A stretch of 64,000 nt of DNA from Hygrophila difformis (taxonomy: Eukaryota; Streptophyta; Magnoliopsida; Lamiales; Acanthaceae), in assembly GCA_030278955.1 (NCBI GenBank), contig JAOANR010000001.1, positions 6,002,874 to 6,066,873 of the forward strand. Reading direction: 5' to 3'. Positions 18,591 through 32,253 of this stretch are shown one piece after another; the first letter of the stretch is position 1, and every line of letters begins with the position of its first letter. The notes beneath the pieces are model-generated. The model was not told where the DNA came from, ran no database searches, and saw only the letters and a list, made by a program, of their open reading frames with translations. The position numbers and the translations under genes were made by a program.

Positions 18591-19458
18591 ATGTACCGGT
18601 GTTGGGGACTTAATCAAGTGGTAACTCTCCCAACTCCGTAACCAATAGCCCCCTATCCATTCCTTTTGTTCGGCTTATAATTATATGGCATGAGCCTCAC
18701 CACCCATTTCTAGAACTTCAATGGCTCATTAAAAATAAAAAATTAAAAATCACGTACCCCGATTAGACATACATATTCCTCAAAGGAAACTTGGACTGTT
18801 CGGCCAGACCATGTGTCATGTGATGTGAGGTCGTCGAAAGCAGCCTTCCTTCAATGAAAAGAATATACTTATGAGGCAAATGCTCGACCAACAGTTCTAA
18901 ATTTATCTTGTCTTAATAATTTTGAACCAAGTTTAACAACATAATTCTAGATGGCGAAATTCCAGATTTGTTATTTGTTAGATAATGAAACGTAGTAGTA
19001 TTAACCCAAAATGCTTCCTCCTTGCTCGAGGCTACAAGCAGCAGTAATGGGCTGGGCTATTATATGGAGTATTAAATGATTACATTATTATATCATGGCC
19101 CAACTTTTCATTCCAATTAGTACTTTGGGCTGAGACGCTTTCATGGGCTTTTTTATTACTGGAAAGCCCAAATTCGGAAATTATAATAATTCACAAATAG
19201 AAGTAAATTCATCCCCCAAACTTCCCCGCCGCCTTGCTCTGCTGAAGTATTTCCTGTTGCCGTCGTCCTCCGCATATCCCATCTCTTTTCGCCGTGTCGC
19301 CGCAAGCTACCAGTTCCCACTCTGGTGGATTTTATTTGTTTTCGTATCAAGGCATAAGAAGGTTAGAAGATGATAGTCGAGTTTTTGTGATTTGGTTTTT
19401 TCTTGTTTCTGCAGCAACTTATGCGTAAATTTGGCTTTGATTAGGTTTGTTTTCCACA
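18591..19458. other. Intergenic and 5' region of the AATF homologue
   Basis: No separate gene. From about 19190 on this is probably the promoter and 5' untranslated region of the AATF homologue; a GTTTCTGCAG acceptor-like site near 19414 hints at a 5' UTR intron. Confidence 0.45.
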
Positions 19459-22350
19459 ATGGGAAAGAAGAAATTAAAGAGGATGCCGGAAAGCGATAGC
19501 GAGCTGGAAAAATCTGATAGTGAAGAGATGGAAGAGGGTTTCATGAATGTGAGAATATTTATCCGATTTTATTATTGCCATACCATTATAATTCACGCAC
19601 GAACACACATGTGTATAATATATGTGCATTCATTTTTGGTATTTTGACAGGTACACAACAGCCGTGATGTTGATTTGAAAGATGACTCCGATTATTCCAA
19701 AGAGAATAATTATGATGATGATGATGATGATATGGCAGATGAGGAGGAGGAGGAGGAGGAGGATGACGACCAGAGTGATGGCGAGAGTGAGGATCAGGAT
19801 GATGAAAACAGCGACATAGATGATAACGAGATAGAAGGCGATGATTTGCATAATGCTATTGATGTTCAAAAAGAACCTGAGTTGGAAGAGCTGCAGAAAG
19901 AGTATAAACAGCTTCAGAATGAAGAACAGTAAGTGATTCGAATAAAATCCCTCTTGAAAAACTAGACATTTAAATCCTCCTTAAGTATTTTAAGGCACAA
20001 TTTCGATTGCCGTTCGTAGTCCCTTTAAGGCAGAGCAGAACAAGTGAGTTTCCGAGGTCATATGACCACATAACTCGGTTACATGACTTGAACAAATCAG
20101 ATTGAACAGGTGCACAGGACAGATAGCTAAATTCTAGATTAGATAGTGGATTCTTGTTTCATTAGTTCTATAAATATTTGTTGTGTATTTTTTGGTAATT
20201 GTTAATGTCGCTAGTGTTGAAAACGTGGGATTTCTATGGGACTACATCTTTGTCTCTTTAATTAACCCGCGAACTGTTTCTGGGTACTTCAATCCCTCCG
20301 TACACATGGTTGTGGCATTGTTGACTGGTTATCAGAGTTTTAGTGAACACTTATTCACCGAATGATACAGAGGTCTTTTGGGGAATCTAAAGCGCCATAA
20401 GGATGAGGAGCTTCAAAAAGGTCAAGCAGTTAAAAATCAAAGGGTATGCAATCGCAATCACTGAATTCACATTAGTGGATGAGATATGGTTTTTATCTTG
20501 TTCGATTATTTGTGCAATGTTTTAGTCAGCATACATTCAAAATTATGATTTTATTGTTCAAGAGAATAAAATTTCCACGTTCTTTGACAAGGCTCTCTGG
20601 GATAAGACTCTTGAATTCAGATTCTTGCTGCAAAAGTCATTCACAAGTTCTAACAGGCTTCCTCAGGTTTAATTTTGAATTTTTCTTATTCCAATAAACT
20701 TGGCCTAGCGGGATGCCACATTCATGACATTGCTTGTGAACTAATATTGCCTGTGTGCAGGAACCAGTTAAGTCATTATTTTGTGATGCAGACGGTAGTG
20801 TTGGTAAAGCATATTCCGATTTAATTACCTCCTCAAAGAAGACATTGGACTCTATACTTGAATTGCAGAAGGTATGCATTCTAGTGACAATATTTTTTTT
20901 TTTTATCCCCATAAAGTCCTGCTTTGACATTCTGTCTACAATGTCTCGATCTTTTTTGTGGGTAATATCATATGAGGGCCAGGAGTCTTGATCTCCAAGT
21001 CCTCTTGCAATTAATTGAGAACTTAATTTGGCAGGCACTCGTAGCAAACAATCCTTCAATTACTCAAATTGGAGAAGGTATTCAAATTATGAGTACTGTC
21101 CATGTAGCCCCTTATTAAAGTGAGTGTTTTTAATGCTAAAATGGTGCTGGTCTTTCTTTCTAAGCTAATTCCACCGGAAAATCTGGGCAATTAGAAGCTA
21201 CTGGTAACAATGGGGATGTTGATGATGAATGGTTACGGATTGCCCAAATGCAATCAAGGTACTTCCATTACCTATTTGATTTTCTTACTTTTTGGTCCTT
21301 TATATGAAGTCCCTAATTCGATATTCATGATGATTCACATTGACTAATTTATATTTGAATTGCAGCATGGCTTTCTTTAGAAACAAGTCTATTGATAAAT
21401 GGCATAGGAAGACCCAAGTCACCACTGGTGCTGCTGCTATTAAAGGCAAATTGCATGCCTTTAATCAGGTTTTCCTTTAATACTTCCAAGATATACTCTT
21501 ACAGGAGACAAATACGAAGCACCTTTAACTAACTACTCACTTCTTCAGAGCATAAGTGAACAAGTGTCATCTTACATGAGGGACCCAAGCAAAATGATCA
21601 AGGGGATGCAGCAAAATAAATCAGCCGTCGCCGTATTTGGAAATGTGCGTTTGAAATTTAGTTGTTCTACGGCTGACCATCTTACACTCCTTGGTGCATG
21701 GATGTCTATTCGTTTTAACATGTTCTGGCTTTTATGTAGGTTCCTGATTCTAATGACAGTATCAAGCAAGAGGTATCTAGTTCCATTCTTCTATTTGCTT
21801 TTAAGAGCAGAGTTTTTGTTCGGAGTCAGAAATCTGAACTGATTTTTGGGAAAATGTGATCCAGGATGCTCTTGAAAATGGCGACCCCGAGCTTCTGGAT
21901 GACTCTGAATTCTACCAACAATTGCTCAAAGAGTTCTTCGAAACAATTGACCCGTCATCCTCTGGTAAGAACATTCTTTGAATGCAATTCCATATGTCAT
22001 CTCACCTTGTTTGCAACCTGTTATTTTACATCATCAGTTTTACTGTTAACAGAAATGGCTTACTATGCCATTAAAAGACTTCAAACTAAGAAACGGAAGA
22101 TAGTTGATCGTCGTGCTTCCAAGAGTCGCAAGATCCGGTGAGTCTTACATGATGATAACCAATCTTAACTATACATTCCTTTAGTTCGCTTTCAGGACAC
22201 TGACCCTCTGAATATTGCTGCAGGTACCATGTTCACGAAAAAATTGTCAATTTTATGACACCGCGGCCCATGAACCTCCCCCCGATGGCCCCTAAATTAT
22301 TTGAAAACTTGTTTGGCCTTAGAACGCAGAAGCCCAGTTCCGGGGCTTAG
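19459..22350 (+). CDS. AATF: AATF/Che-1/Bfr2 homologue (rRNA processing), 13 exons
   Basis: Coding exons: 19459-19548, 19651-19928, 20371-20443, 20592-20666, 20761-20871, 21035-21077, 21165-21258, 21366-21468, 21549-21644, 21740-21772, 21865-21964, 22053-22137, 22224-22350. They sum to 1308 nt, 435 residues; all introns are GT-AG. Residues 31-122 are a highly acidic nuclear region with long Asp/Glu runs. The AATF core follows (LLGNLKRHKDEELQKGQAV, then ALWDKTLEFRFLLQKSF, residues about 125-275). The C-terminal TRAUB domain lies at about 345-430, with a Lys/Arg cluster (TKKRKIVDRRASKSRKIRY) and MAPKLFENLFGL. The yeast and animal relatives work in the nucleolus in small-subunit rRNA processing, and the animal protein also in transcription; a plant nucleolar role is inferred. 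The first ATG gives MGKKKLKRMPESD. An upstream in-frame exon cannot be excluded. Confidence 0.92.
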
Positions 22351-22917
22351 TTGGAGGTTCTTGCCTCGATTGACCACACAGAGAAGTTGCCTGTTTGGGA
22401 TTGTAGGGCTTATGGGGTTTGAGGTTGAACCCTTCAAATTTTGATGATATGCCTATCCTTTGTCAAATTGTGGTTTGTGTTTTCTGAATTGAGGAGCTTC
22501 GTTATGGGAACAGAGGGTGGATTTAGTGTTTAGCTGTTGTAGGAGTATACATGTCATGTCCCAATCATTGTAGAATAATTCATGAAATTCTTTATTTTGA
22601 ATCTATATGTATATTGCCTATTGGCATACCCACAATTGACGGCAAGCGGGCTGATTTCAAATTCACTACAAGCGCAATGTATTTTGTCAAAATTATGCTC
22701 ACCGTGGAAGATCAAATGACTGAAAAATAAAATATATCAAGTTGTGTGTAATATAAGATATTTCATAGGCCACAACAGATAGAACCATCCTACGGTAGGT
22801 TTCTCTAGGTGTAATAAGATAGAGCACAACACTAAGAGTATATATTTCTCAGCACAGTAGCTATACTTTCAAGAGTATACACATGAAAATCGAGTATCTC
22901 GTTGTGCAATGAATCAA
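22351..22917. other. Convergent 3' flanks of the AATF and ZIP genes
   Basis: 567 bases between two genes that end towards each other; it should hold both 3' untranslated regions. No other feature seen. Confidence 0.6.
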
Positions 22918-25900
22918 TCATCGAACTGCTTCAGGTGCAGAGTTGCAATATGGAGTGTGCAGACACACGAGCTTTGTGCAGGTTAGGCACACGGTGGCAA
23001 ACATTACGCCAATGATGAGTCCCACAATACTCTTCCGTTTATCTAACTTAACTGCCCGGTTCACAATGCTCCAGAAACATGGGAATAGTCCTCCGCATGC
23101 AAAGACCATCAAGTGGTTCAATCCACTGTAGTCGATCCCAGTGAGGATCGCTCCAATGGCCGATAATGGGCCAACAAATCCGATTAGGGCCGCAGAAAGG
23201 AGGGATGAGTGCCAGCTGTCCGTTGCTCCAAAAATGCAGCTGGCCACAGCAGCACCCCGGGGGAAACCATGGAGAGAGACGGGGAGGACCATGTGCCTCC
23301 CAAGCCCATATGCCTTGGGTGCAGCTACACCTAATGCAAGCCCCTCGGCAAGGGCATGGAGGGCAATGGCCAGACAGGAAAGGACGGATTGAAGAGTGAG
23401 TGCACTTACTGAAAGGCCAGTGACAGTAGATATCGTATGTGCTGAGGTCCTCTTGCGGCTCCCAAGCTGTGTCACGGATGAAATTGTTAGGTGGACAAAG
23501 GTTGATCCAAGCGCCAAAAGAAATAGAAGTGGAAGAAGCCCCATTTTGAAAGACATTAGTAATTGAAGGGGTCTCCAGGCACCGAGAACAAAAGCAATGC
23601 CAGAGGCGACACCCATCAGGAGGGCATGTTGAAGTCGGAAAGCAAGAGCAAATGCAACAAGGGAAATGCCTCCAAATAATGGACCAAGGCCGAAGAGTAG
23701 GGATACAAGGAATCCGGAAGTATCCTCCGGGCTGCAAAGCAAGAGAACATATCAGTATAAACCAGAAATGGAAAAAGCATATGATACCCTTTTGTCAGGT
23801 TTGGGGAGACCAGATCATCTGTCCCATTGCAACTGAGTCCCCCCCATCCGCCCCAATAAAATTGATAAAATTGAGCCTCATATGCACACACTAAATCCTA
23901 ACCCACGAAATTTAAGGACTCCATGACTAGGAGTTCCTAGGTAATTGTGTGTAATGATATGCACATGTGACACAATTTCAGGACAGGACTGAAATGAGGA
24001 CATAAGATCTAACGCTGGATTTTGGAAACTGGAGGGAGCTTACTTGTAGCTGTGGCTGAAATGCTCAAACAAAGCACCAAGAGCTTCCATAAAGGCCACT
24101 GAAAGTGTCGCTGCAGATGCAACATGAGAAGGAGATGATTCCTGTAGGAGAAAAAAGGTTCTTTTAGGAAACTGACATGGACAAACAAAACATCTTAACA
24201 TTAAAAAATAAAATGAAAAAACACTGAACCAGTTTCAAATCAAAAGGGAGGGATTTTCAATTTATTGTATTCCTTCAGACCATCCTTCTTGAAACAGATA
24301 GAAACACCAGTCAGTCCCAAATGTAACTGAGATCAAACTTGTGGTCATAAATTTTTGTAGTAAAGTACACAAATTTCTAAAATACGCGTGCACTAGTTGC
24401 ATCATATGACGTTTTCTGGTAGTTGAACAGCAGGCATGAAATGAATGTAAGATCATCGATATAACAAGAGAAAATGAGGTACCTTAAAAGCATCTGGAAG
24501 GACCTCAGCAACAACCATCCAAATCATACACCCAGCAGCGAAACCCGTAGCAAATGGCAGGAATTTGTTGAATGCATCAGCACACATAAATGAAGGAACT
24601 GCCACTAGAGGCTGCAAATACATAAACTGTCAACTTTCTGACTGAGCACTATCGCATCACAATGGGATTGGAAGCACCCACATGATATCAATGTTCATGT
24701 TTGAGCCTTACATAACATAACAAAGGGAAACAGAGTTGGCATGCCTTCACATTCCTCGACAATTTATGGCTTTATGCTTCTGACACTATATACTCGGTTA
24801 CTCACAATTCACAAAGATACCATACATAATGTTTCTGGTTTTTCCACATCTGTCAGTTGGATTTAAAAGTTTATATACAATACTATGCTCACAAAGATAG
24901 CATCCACGGTACTCCAGGGTTGATGCATGGTACTCCATCCTCATACCATAAAGTGTGGATTCACAAAGGCACACAATGGTGTGAGGCTTGTACTTTCTCC
25001 CATACCCAAGGATGGTGCCCTCTATGAAAGATTACCTCTTGCTTTTTTCCCTTATTTTCTTCTCTATTTTTATTCTCAATTTTCCTCTCTTCAGTAGATT
25101 TTCGAGCTTTCCTTTAGCTTGTGCTTAAGCACTTCTTGTACCCAAAGGAAACCTCTGTTATTCTCCAAATGAAATTTTTTATTTTGCCTTCTATGAAAGT
25201 TGAAATTATTTATATTTGATGCTACCTATAATTTGTTTCCAATAATGCATAATATCACATAAAACTTCAATTTGGCCAGCAGGGAATGATAGACTCCAGT
25301 TGCTACACCATTGACAAAAATATAGCCTCATCTATTCAATTCTACAGCATAAAAGTCTTCTAATTCATACAACACCCTCATTATATTGCATCCAATAAGT
25401 TAGGCTATTGTGCACAGTTATGTAGAAGTAGAACAAAGTTCACCTACCTGGGGCAGTGATGTAATCACACTCCATAACATGGCATTCTGTGGAGACACTC
25501 CTCTTGATGCCAGGACCATGCTCACAGCCAATCCCTCAGGTATATTATGCACAGCAATGGCCATAGTAACTAACAATCCCTGAGATAAACCTTTAGGGCC
25601 AGCAAAGGAAACCCCAACACCAGAGCCCTCCCCAAAAGAATGAAGAGTCATTATACCAACTACAAGGATGGCTTTAGCAGCCTCTGCTCCCTTTAGATCC
25701 AGCATGCTAACTTCACCATATTGATCGAGAAACTGGTAGTAAAAAAGGTATTAAAAAATAATAAATAATAAAATAAAATAAAATAAAAAGGTAAATCAGA
25801 ATTCAGATTCACAGTTATCATAAGAAGAGAGACTCCTCTTGTCTATAATACGATACATCAATTAGTAAGAAGGGTTTAATTATCATCAAAGGCAACTTAA

Positions 25901-26508
25901 CAGGCAACTGGGATCACCAAAGAAATAATAAACAAATAACAAGTTTGTTCAACAATTTTAAAATAAGAATATGCCCTTGAAGAAAAACAAAATGCAGATC
26001 CAAAACTTCAACACAGGAAATAGAGCTTAAAGAGTCTAACCTTCTTGCAAAGCCATATGAAAATGCCACCAGCCAAAATACCCAACACAACCCAACTGCC
26101 ACTCCTATGGGCTTGTCCTTCCTGAATAAGGTCAAAGCTGGCAGCAAGCATTACGCCTGCAGCCATTCCATTGCATACTCCAGACCATTGAGCATCAAGC
26201 TCCACAAAAAAGAATGGCACAGCACCTAAACCAGTTGCAGCAGCCATTGCAAGTGTAGAAATGGCAACTGTCGACACTGGAACTCTATTATATCCAACCT
26301 TCCACTGGCTGTATCCATTACCACTCTGATCTGAATTGACAATGTGCTCTCTACCTGAACCATCAATCACGACATCCCCTTCAATTCTTTGTGGAGCCGT
26401 TCTTACTCTGTGAGAAGTTCCTTTATCATGTTCGGTAGCAATGCCATGACCAAAAAAGACTACAACAAGAAGAAAGGGCAAAATGGCCTGCTTCACTCTT
26501 AAGCCCAT
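22918..26508 (-). CDS. ZIP-family metal transporter (At3g08650-like), 5 coding exons
   Basis: Minus strand coding exons: 26508-26041, 25732-25448, 24611-24483, 24141-24044, 23731-22918. They sum to 1794 nt, 597 residues. An N-terminal signal-like segment (MGLRVKQAILPFLLVVVFF) precedes a lumenal stretch, then many hydrophobic membrane segments. The ZIP metal-binding motifs are LHSFGEG (around 186-192) and HNIPEG (218-223). The C-terminal half repeats the layout with HALAEG and HGFPRG, where the second glutamate of the usual motif is replaced. This long ZIP type matches my recollection of Arabidopsis At3g08650, listed as a putative zinc transporter; substrate and membrane are not shown by sequence. 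A likely 5' UTR intron runs from 27667 to 26737 (donor ACAAG|GTGC, acceptor ATTGCAG). Confidence 0.9.
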
Positions 26509-28200
26509 TCTTTTGGTACTTCAACCACGATCAAATCATTACACGAACAGAGAAAACAGATAATGCTCCCACATAAGTCAAATTGTATCCCAAAGGTGTT
26601 CTAACTCTCCTACCTATGCAGCCAGGAGAGTAAGATCACAGCAAGCAAGGTTATTCAGCCGACAAAGAATTCATATCTTATCGGTAATGGCAATAATGCT
26701 CTCCTGTGCTAAGGTGTGAGCTATTTGGAACCAAAGCTGCAATACAAACAGAAGAGGTTATCTGCAAGAAACTGACACATAAACAAATGTGAAACCAAAC
26801 ACATGAAAATGTGAAAATAACACAAATGATAAAATATCAAGAATCACAATGCTACTAACACATTCATCCTGGTTTTGTATCATTTATCATTTCAAAGGAA
26901 CCTCAAGCAGCACGATTTGCACAGAGACCGGGGCCAGGAATCTACAAGTATATACTAGATTGGTGTTTCACATTCCCAAAACTTCTGATTCTACCCACAA
27001 TGATTTTAAACAGTTTTAACAAAGTAGTAACACCACTATTTTACTTCAGTGCATTCTTGATATTTTGGAATCTGCAACATAAAAAGTTATTATACTCGTT
27101 TATGTATTCTTGCCACACTTGCACAGAATTTAGAGAATATGAAAACAGAATCTATTTCCTATCGCATCAATGTGAAGCAAACATAAGAAACATAGAATGT
27201 CATGCCACCAGCCACCGATCTTCATTCCTACAAAGACTCATCTTTTCACGTACCAATTTAAAAGTTAGTCCAATATTAATCTGAGATCATTTCTTGCAAG
27301 AAATTTGATTTGAACCAAAACAAGTCAATCTTGATCAACTATAAAGTCCACATACTGAGAAAACGAGAAGCATCAATGGCCAAAACATAAAATCATGGGA
27401 AACAAATAAACCTGACTGACCAGGGTTCGATCAAGAATCATAAACCCAGAAAACAACCAGATAACTTTGAAAACCAATAATATTGAATAAATCGAGGCAA
27501 TAAAATGACCCCAAACCTCATTGATTTGAACCCAGACGCAGTGAACAACCAAATTTAATCAAAAGCTAAATACCCCCCAAAAAAGGAAAAAGATAGAATA
27601 AAATTGCTCAGTTCACAAAACACCACAACTGGAGCAGAAAAACCGTCAAATAGACCAAAAAAAGCACCTTGTTTTCCGCAGGGCAGTCTCGAATTCCGGG
27701 GATTTGTCTTCTCTCCAATGCAATCAAGATTATACCCCAAATTTCTTCACAAATTCAGATGAGAGTGGTGTCGAGAATCGAGTACCAACGGCAGTGAGTA
27801 AAGTACAGAAAAGGGGAATTGACCCACACAAAACCACGTCCCTGACTCCTTCCGTTTGTGTTGGTAAATTTTGATTTTGGGTGGTGACAATGATCGACAG
27901 CTAATGGGATTTATAAAACACAATGAAAATGAACAAAACCGTGGACCGACCACTGTATGCACTAATTAATGGTTTTGCGGATTTACACCCTAACTCTAGT
28001 CTCTAACGGAATTAGGGTTTTCAGTCTTCCACCAATTCCTGATTTGGGGCAAAGAAATTAAGAAAGAAAATCCATTACAGATATTCAAAAAGGAAACATT
28101 ATCATGGGGGTTCTGTACCTTTTTTTTCTTTTTTTTCCCTTTTTGGGTTAAAAATTTGAGAGTTTCTCCCAAAGGGAAGTTTGAACCCTTTACTTAAGTA
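26509..28200. other. 5' untranslated region, leader intron and promoter of the ZIP gene
   Basis: No coding frame is supported. The probable 5' UTR exons are about 27950-27668 and 26736-26509, separated by a 931-base intron with GT-AG ends; the transcription start is not determined. Confidence 0.5.
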
Positions 28201-28493
28201 CTCCTCCGTCCCGTTAAAAGTGGTCACTATTCCTTTTTGGGGTGTCTCATTAAAAGTGGTCACTTTCCCTTTTAAGTAAATTAGATTAACATAAACATGA
28301 TTAAAAACCCCACAATAATGACAATTGTACTGTCTGCACAAAGTCCCTATATATGTTTAACCATTAATATCTCAAAATGGGTATAAATAAAAATTATATA
28401 AAATATATATTCTAAAACTATACGATTAGACGATTCCAACAAGATCACACTTGACTATTTTTGTCTTTCTACATCATTACGATAACATTAATA

Positions 28494-28880
28494 GGGGTGT
28501 ATTCGTTTGAGATTTTAATAGATTTTTATGAACTTTAAAAAGTCGGTGGATTTAGAAAGTCTATGGACTCCACGTAGAGTTGATCGATTTGTATAGAGTC
28601 TATGTAGAGTCTGGCTGATTTTAGAGATATTTCGTGTAGTTATAATTTTTAAGAGAATGCATTAAAATCTATAAAGAATTAAAATCCATAGAGTGTTGAA
28701 TACCTCTAGATTTTTAAAGACTTTTTAAAATCTGTATTGAATACCTCTAGATTTTTAAAAACTTTTTAAAATCTGAATTGAATACATCTAGATTTTTAAA
28801 GACTTTTTAAAATCTAGATTGAATACACCCCAACTTTGAAAGTCCAAAAAAATCCTGTAGAGTCTCAATCCAATACACCC
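28494..28880. mobile_element. Nested MITE with GGGGTGTATT inverted ends
   Basis: Starts AGGGGTGTATTCGTTTGAGA and ends TCTCAATCCAATACACCCC, an inverted pair of about 18 bases. It lies inside the 28201-29047 element. Superfamily is uncertain because no clean target duplication could be read. Its right half contains the 41-bp tandem repeat at 28698-28820. Confidence 0.65.
28698..28820. repeat. Three 41-bp tandem units inside the nested MITE
   Basis: Units start at 28698, 28739 and 28780; each reads GAATAC, CTCTAGATTTTTAAA, then ACTTTTTAAAATCTG, with few differences. Confidence 0.8.
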
Positions 28881-29047
28881 CACTAAGTCAAAGTTAAATA
28901 ATAAATATGGTTAAAAGTCAAATGTAACCATTATAAATTAGATGGATGAATTAGTCAAATTTACTCACGCCACTTTAACTACTAAATCCCACTACCTAAA
29001 TTCCCTTGCCCAAAAGAAAGGGGCCACTTATATTGGGACGGAGGGAG

Positions 29048-30124
29048 TAACAAGTGTCTTGACTATGTATTTTTTAAAATTTGAAAAATAACAATAAAAT
29101 AAATTAAATTAAACTTTGCAAATTTTATTCCTATTATTTGCCACATTCTTTATGAGAAGAATACCATAATTGATTGGTTAACTTTATAAATAGTCCACGA
29201 AAATGAATTCAGACACTTTTTTATTTGATAATTTTTTTTTCTTGGATAAACCGTGACATGAAAACAAACTAGCTTTTTTTATAAAAAAAATTATATGGAT
29301 GCATTTTTAATAATACTACTAAGCTTAGATCAGCAGAAAACACTTTATGCTATAAATAAATAAAAGTCGAGTTAAGCTCCAGCATTTTCAGTTTGACATA
29401 ACCCATCCTTCAATACTTTTTACTTTGTAATTTTATTTTATTTTTTAGTTTCCAGTTGTTCCCAGTCATCTTTTTTGTTTTTTTTTTTTTTAAAGTCTTG
29501 TTTTAAAAAAGTAGGATAAGGTCATAAGTCATAAGCCAGTAGTTGGTGACAACCCCATTGGGTTGACAACTTCACACCATTAATTAACAAATAAAACCTC
29601 AAGAAGAGGAAACAATCCACCAATTATTTTATTCGATGTTTAGGTACAAATTTAACTATTGCAGAGATATATTTTGTGACATATTTGCAATGTTTTTAGT
29701 GTGGTTTTTTCAATTTTCTGTTTTCTAAAATTATTTTATCCCTTCCTTATAATTAGTAGAAAATACAAATGAATAATATATCAATTATCAGATGATATAA
29801 GAATGTTAACGAAGAGATGGAAAGACTGCTCCATCAAACATGAAGTAGTAGTATTTGACAAGAAGGAAACCAAGTTGCGGTCTTGTGGATGCCTTGGCCG
29901 AGAGGGCGGCTTGGGAGTAGGCATTCTACAACACCTAGGGCTTCCCGATGAGATTGTATAGTTGAAATTCGAAGTCTTAGTGCGGTGTTTGCTTAATATT
30001 AATTTTCACTATTTTTTATTTCCTTTTATTTTCTTTTTAATTTTTCTTTATTTCCTTTTTTTTTTTTTACTTTGCTCGCTTCTTAGAGTGTGTTAAAATA
30101 TATATATATATATATATATATATG
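29048..30124. other. Intergenic with low-complexity tracts
   Basis: No gene. Contains T-rich tracts and a (TA)n run ending about 30123. Confidence 0.5.
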
Positions 30125-30372
30125 CTACCTCCATATCAAAATGTTTATTACATACATACTTTTTCATGCAGACTAATGCATATTTTAAATCATTAATAAC
30201 TCAAGCTCGGTTAAGTAAATATTCTAAAAATTCGATATTTAAAATTATACAACAAAACCAATCTAACAATATCTGACTTGACTATATTTGTAACTTGTAT
30301 AACTATGATAAAACTTTAAGTTAAAGAGCACATTACCAAAGGTAAAGAAAGAACATTTCAATACGGAGGTAG
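30125..30372. mobile_element. Stowaway-like MITE, diverged family A
   Basis: Inverted ends CTACCTCCATAT and ATACGGAGGTAG. The interior is a diverged relative of family A (AATGCATATTTTAAATCATT, then AATAACTCAAGCTCGGT and a TCTAACAATATCTGACTTG segment). The left boundary abuts the (TA)n run. Confidence 0.65.
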
Positions 30373-32253
30373 TATATTTTATTTATCCACAAAATCTCAA
30401 GTATTTTTTTGTGCATTTATAATTCATACCATACTTAATCACATTGTTCAATTATTACATACTGATATTTATAATATCATACACATTGAAACATTAAAAT
30501 ATCAAATCAAATAATCACCATCCATTTTTTTTAATCTTACACATAGTATTACTTTTGAAAAAAAAAAATCAAAAATATATCCAAACACAGGAACACCCAC
30601 AACAGCTATAGCTCTCATCACCTGCTAGAAATGTCTCCATCATTCAATCTCTACTCAAGGAGAATGCTAAAATGGACAACCGAGGTAATGTAATGAACAC
30701 AAGTCACAAGGCAATCAGAGAATGCTAAAACAAGGCAGAACAGGCCTATCTGTTCGCCTTACGTCTTCTTATATCTGCAATTCTGCATATCTGATCCATC
30801 CGTGTACTTTTTCTTTTTCTTGAAGAGAGAAGCTAAGGAACATGTAAAGAAGGATGAAATTTACACTAGGAAATGTGTAGACATCATAAATACCAACCCC
30901 GAGTACAAATGTGTGGTTCGGTGTGATGAAGGAACAGAGGCAACGAAACCAGAGAATTTTCTCAATCACCATCTTGCATCTCTAGGAAAAAAGCTTCCTT
31001 CATTCCAGTTCATATTAGTACATACAGGAGGAAATGCAAAGTTACTATAGAACATCAACTGGAAAGCTTACAATAGAGCAGATATGTTTGTGAACGCAAG
31101 CATCTACACAAATTCCATTTTGCAAAAAAGAACCTTAAATAAATAAATAAACAATATAAAACAGGGCATAATTTATTACAGAGAAAAGATCAAAATAGAG
31201 AAACATGGGTCCTAAATTGATGCAGTTCGCTCTTCGCTCGATTCATTGTTTTTCTTTCAGGAAAACACAATATAACAATGCACTTCCTCGGAACAATTCA
31301 TGTCACCAATCCTATAGAGGCAGAAAGCACAATTCCCTTCCCCCCCACCCCCAAGAAAAAAAAAAAGTCTTATCAATCTAAACAGCATCAATTCTACTCC
31401 AATGCTCCTACTATAGAAAATATGAGCTGCTACCAAATATTTAACTGTTCAAGGAAGTAAAAAGGACATATTCACACAGGGTAAAATCTCCATTCTTTTC
31501 CTGGAATATTTGAATATTAGTTGTACAAATAAATCCTGTAGCTGGCATTAATTACCAAAGCATGGATGCAAATAGTGAACAATTCACGATGGCGCACCGC
31601 GCAATGACCTTCACGGTGCTTAATTGCTTATCAGCCGAATTATGTGACAAGTAAAATGCACTTATCTAATTTAGAGTTTTCAAAATTAAATTACAGAACC
31701 AATATTTAAATAATTTCTTAAAAAAGTTTGGCAATTTATACTCTTCTATCAAATAATAAAAATAACAGATCACCAACCTAAAGAATTCATCCAAAAGTAG
31801 AGATGAAGATGGAGAACGAAAAGGACAATAATCTTCTGCAATATGGACCTTAACAAACGAAAGGAACTCACCTACCTAAAAGAGTGGAAAATGGCTATAC
31901 TTGGGTAGATTAAATTCAGAATACAAAAACGGTGCTAGACTAGGCTCGGTATTGGGCAACTATTTGGGGCCATCATATAAACAACTAAGGATTCCATAAC
32001 ACTAATATTGATGAACTTGAATTTCAGGGATGTCGTATCTATACCAAAAGGGCCATAATACATCATATATTTCAAAGCATGATTCATATTTCTCAAATAT
32101 CAATGCAAGTAATACCAAAATTATAAGTACAACAGCAGTTACTTCTACAATGGGGTGCACAGACAACAAAACCATATGCACAAAATTATTACATCCCATC
32201 ATATCCAAGGAAAATTGCAAGCAAGCAATTCAATCAAAATACACAACCTTCCA
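30373..32253. other. Intergenic, including the 3' flank of the FTR gene
   Basis: No exon is firmly supported. The last 200-300 bases are probably the 3' untranslated region of the ferredoxin-thioredoxin reductase gene. Confidence 0.45.

Larger units (their letters stand above)
28201..29047. mobile_element. Stowaway-like element of 847 bp carrying a nested element
   Basis: Left end CTCCTCCGTCCC (28201) and right end GGGACGGAGGGAG (to 29047), each flanked by TA. Terminal inverted sequences include AAAAGTGGTCAC on the left and GGGGCCACTTATATTGGGAC on the right. It is longer than the other MITEs here because a second element (28494-28880) sits inside it. Confidence 0.75.

Noticed and set aside
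30730..30800. Possible short C-terminal exon on the minus strand (ICRIADIRRRKANR then stop)
   Set aside because: Only about 18 codons, and no matching upstream exon was found.
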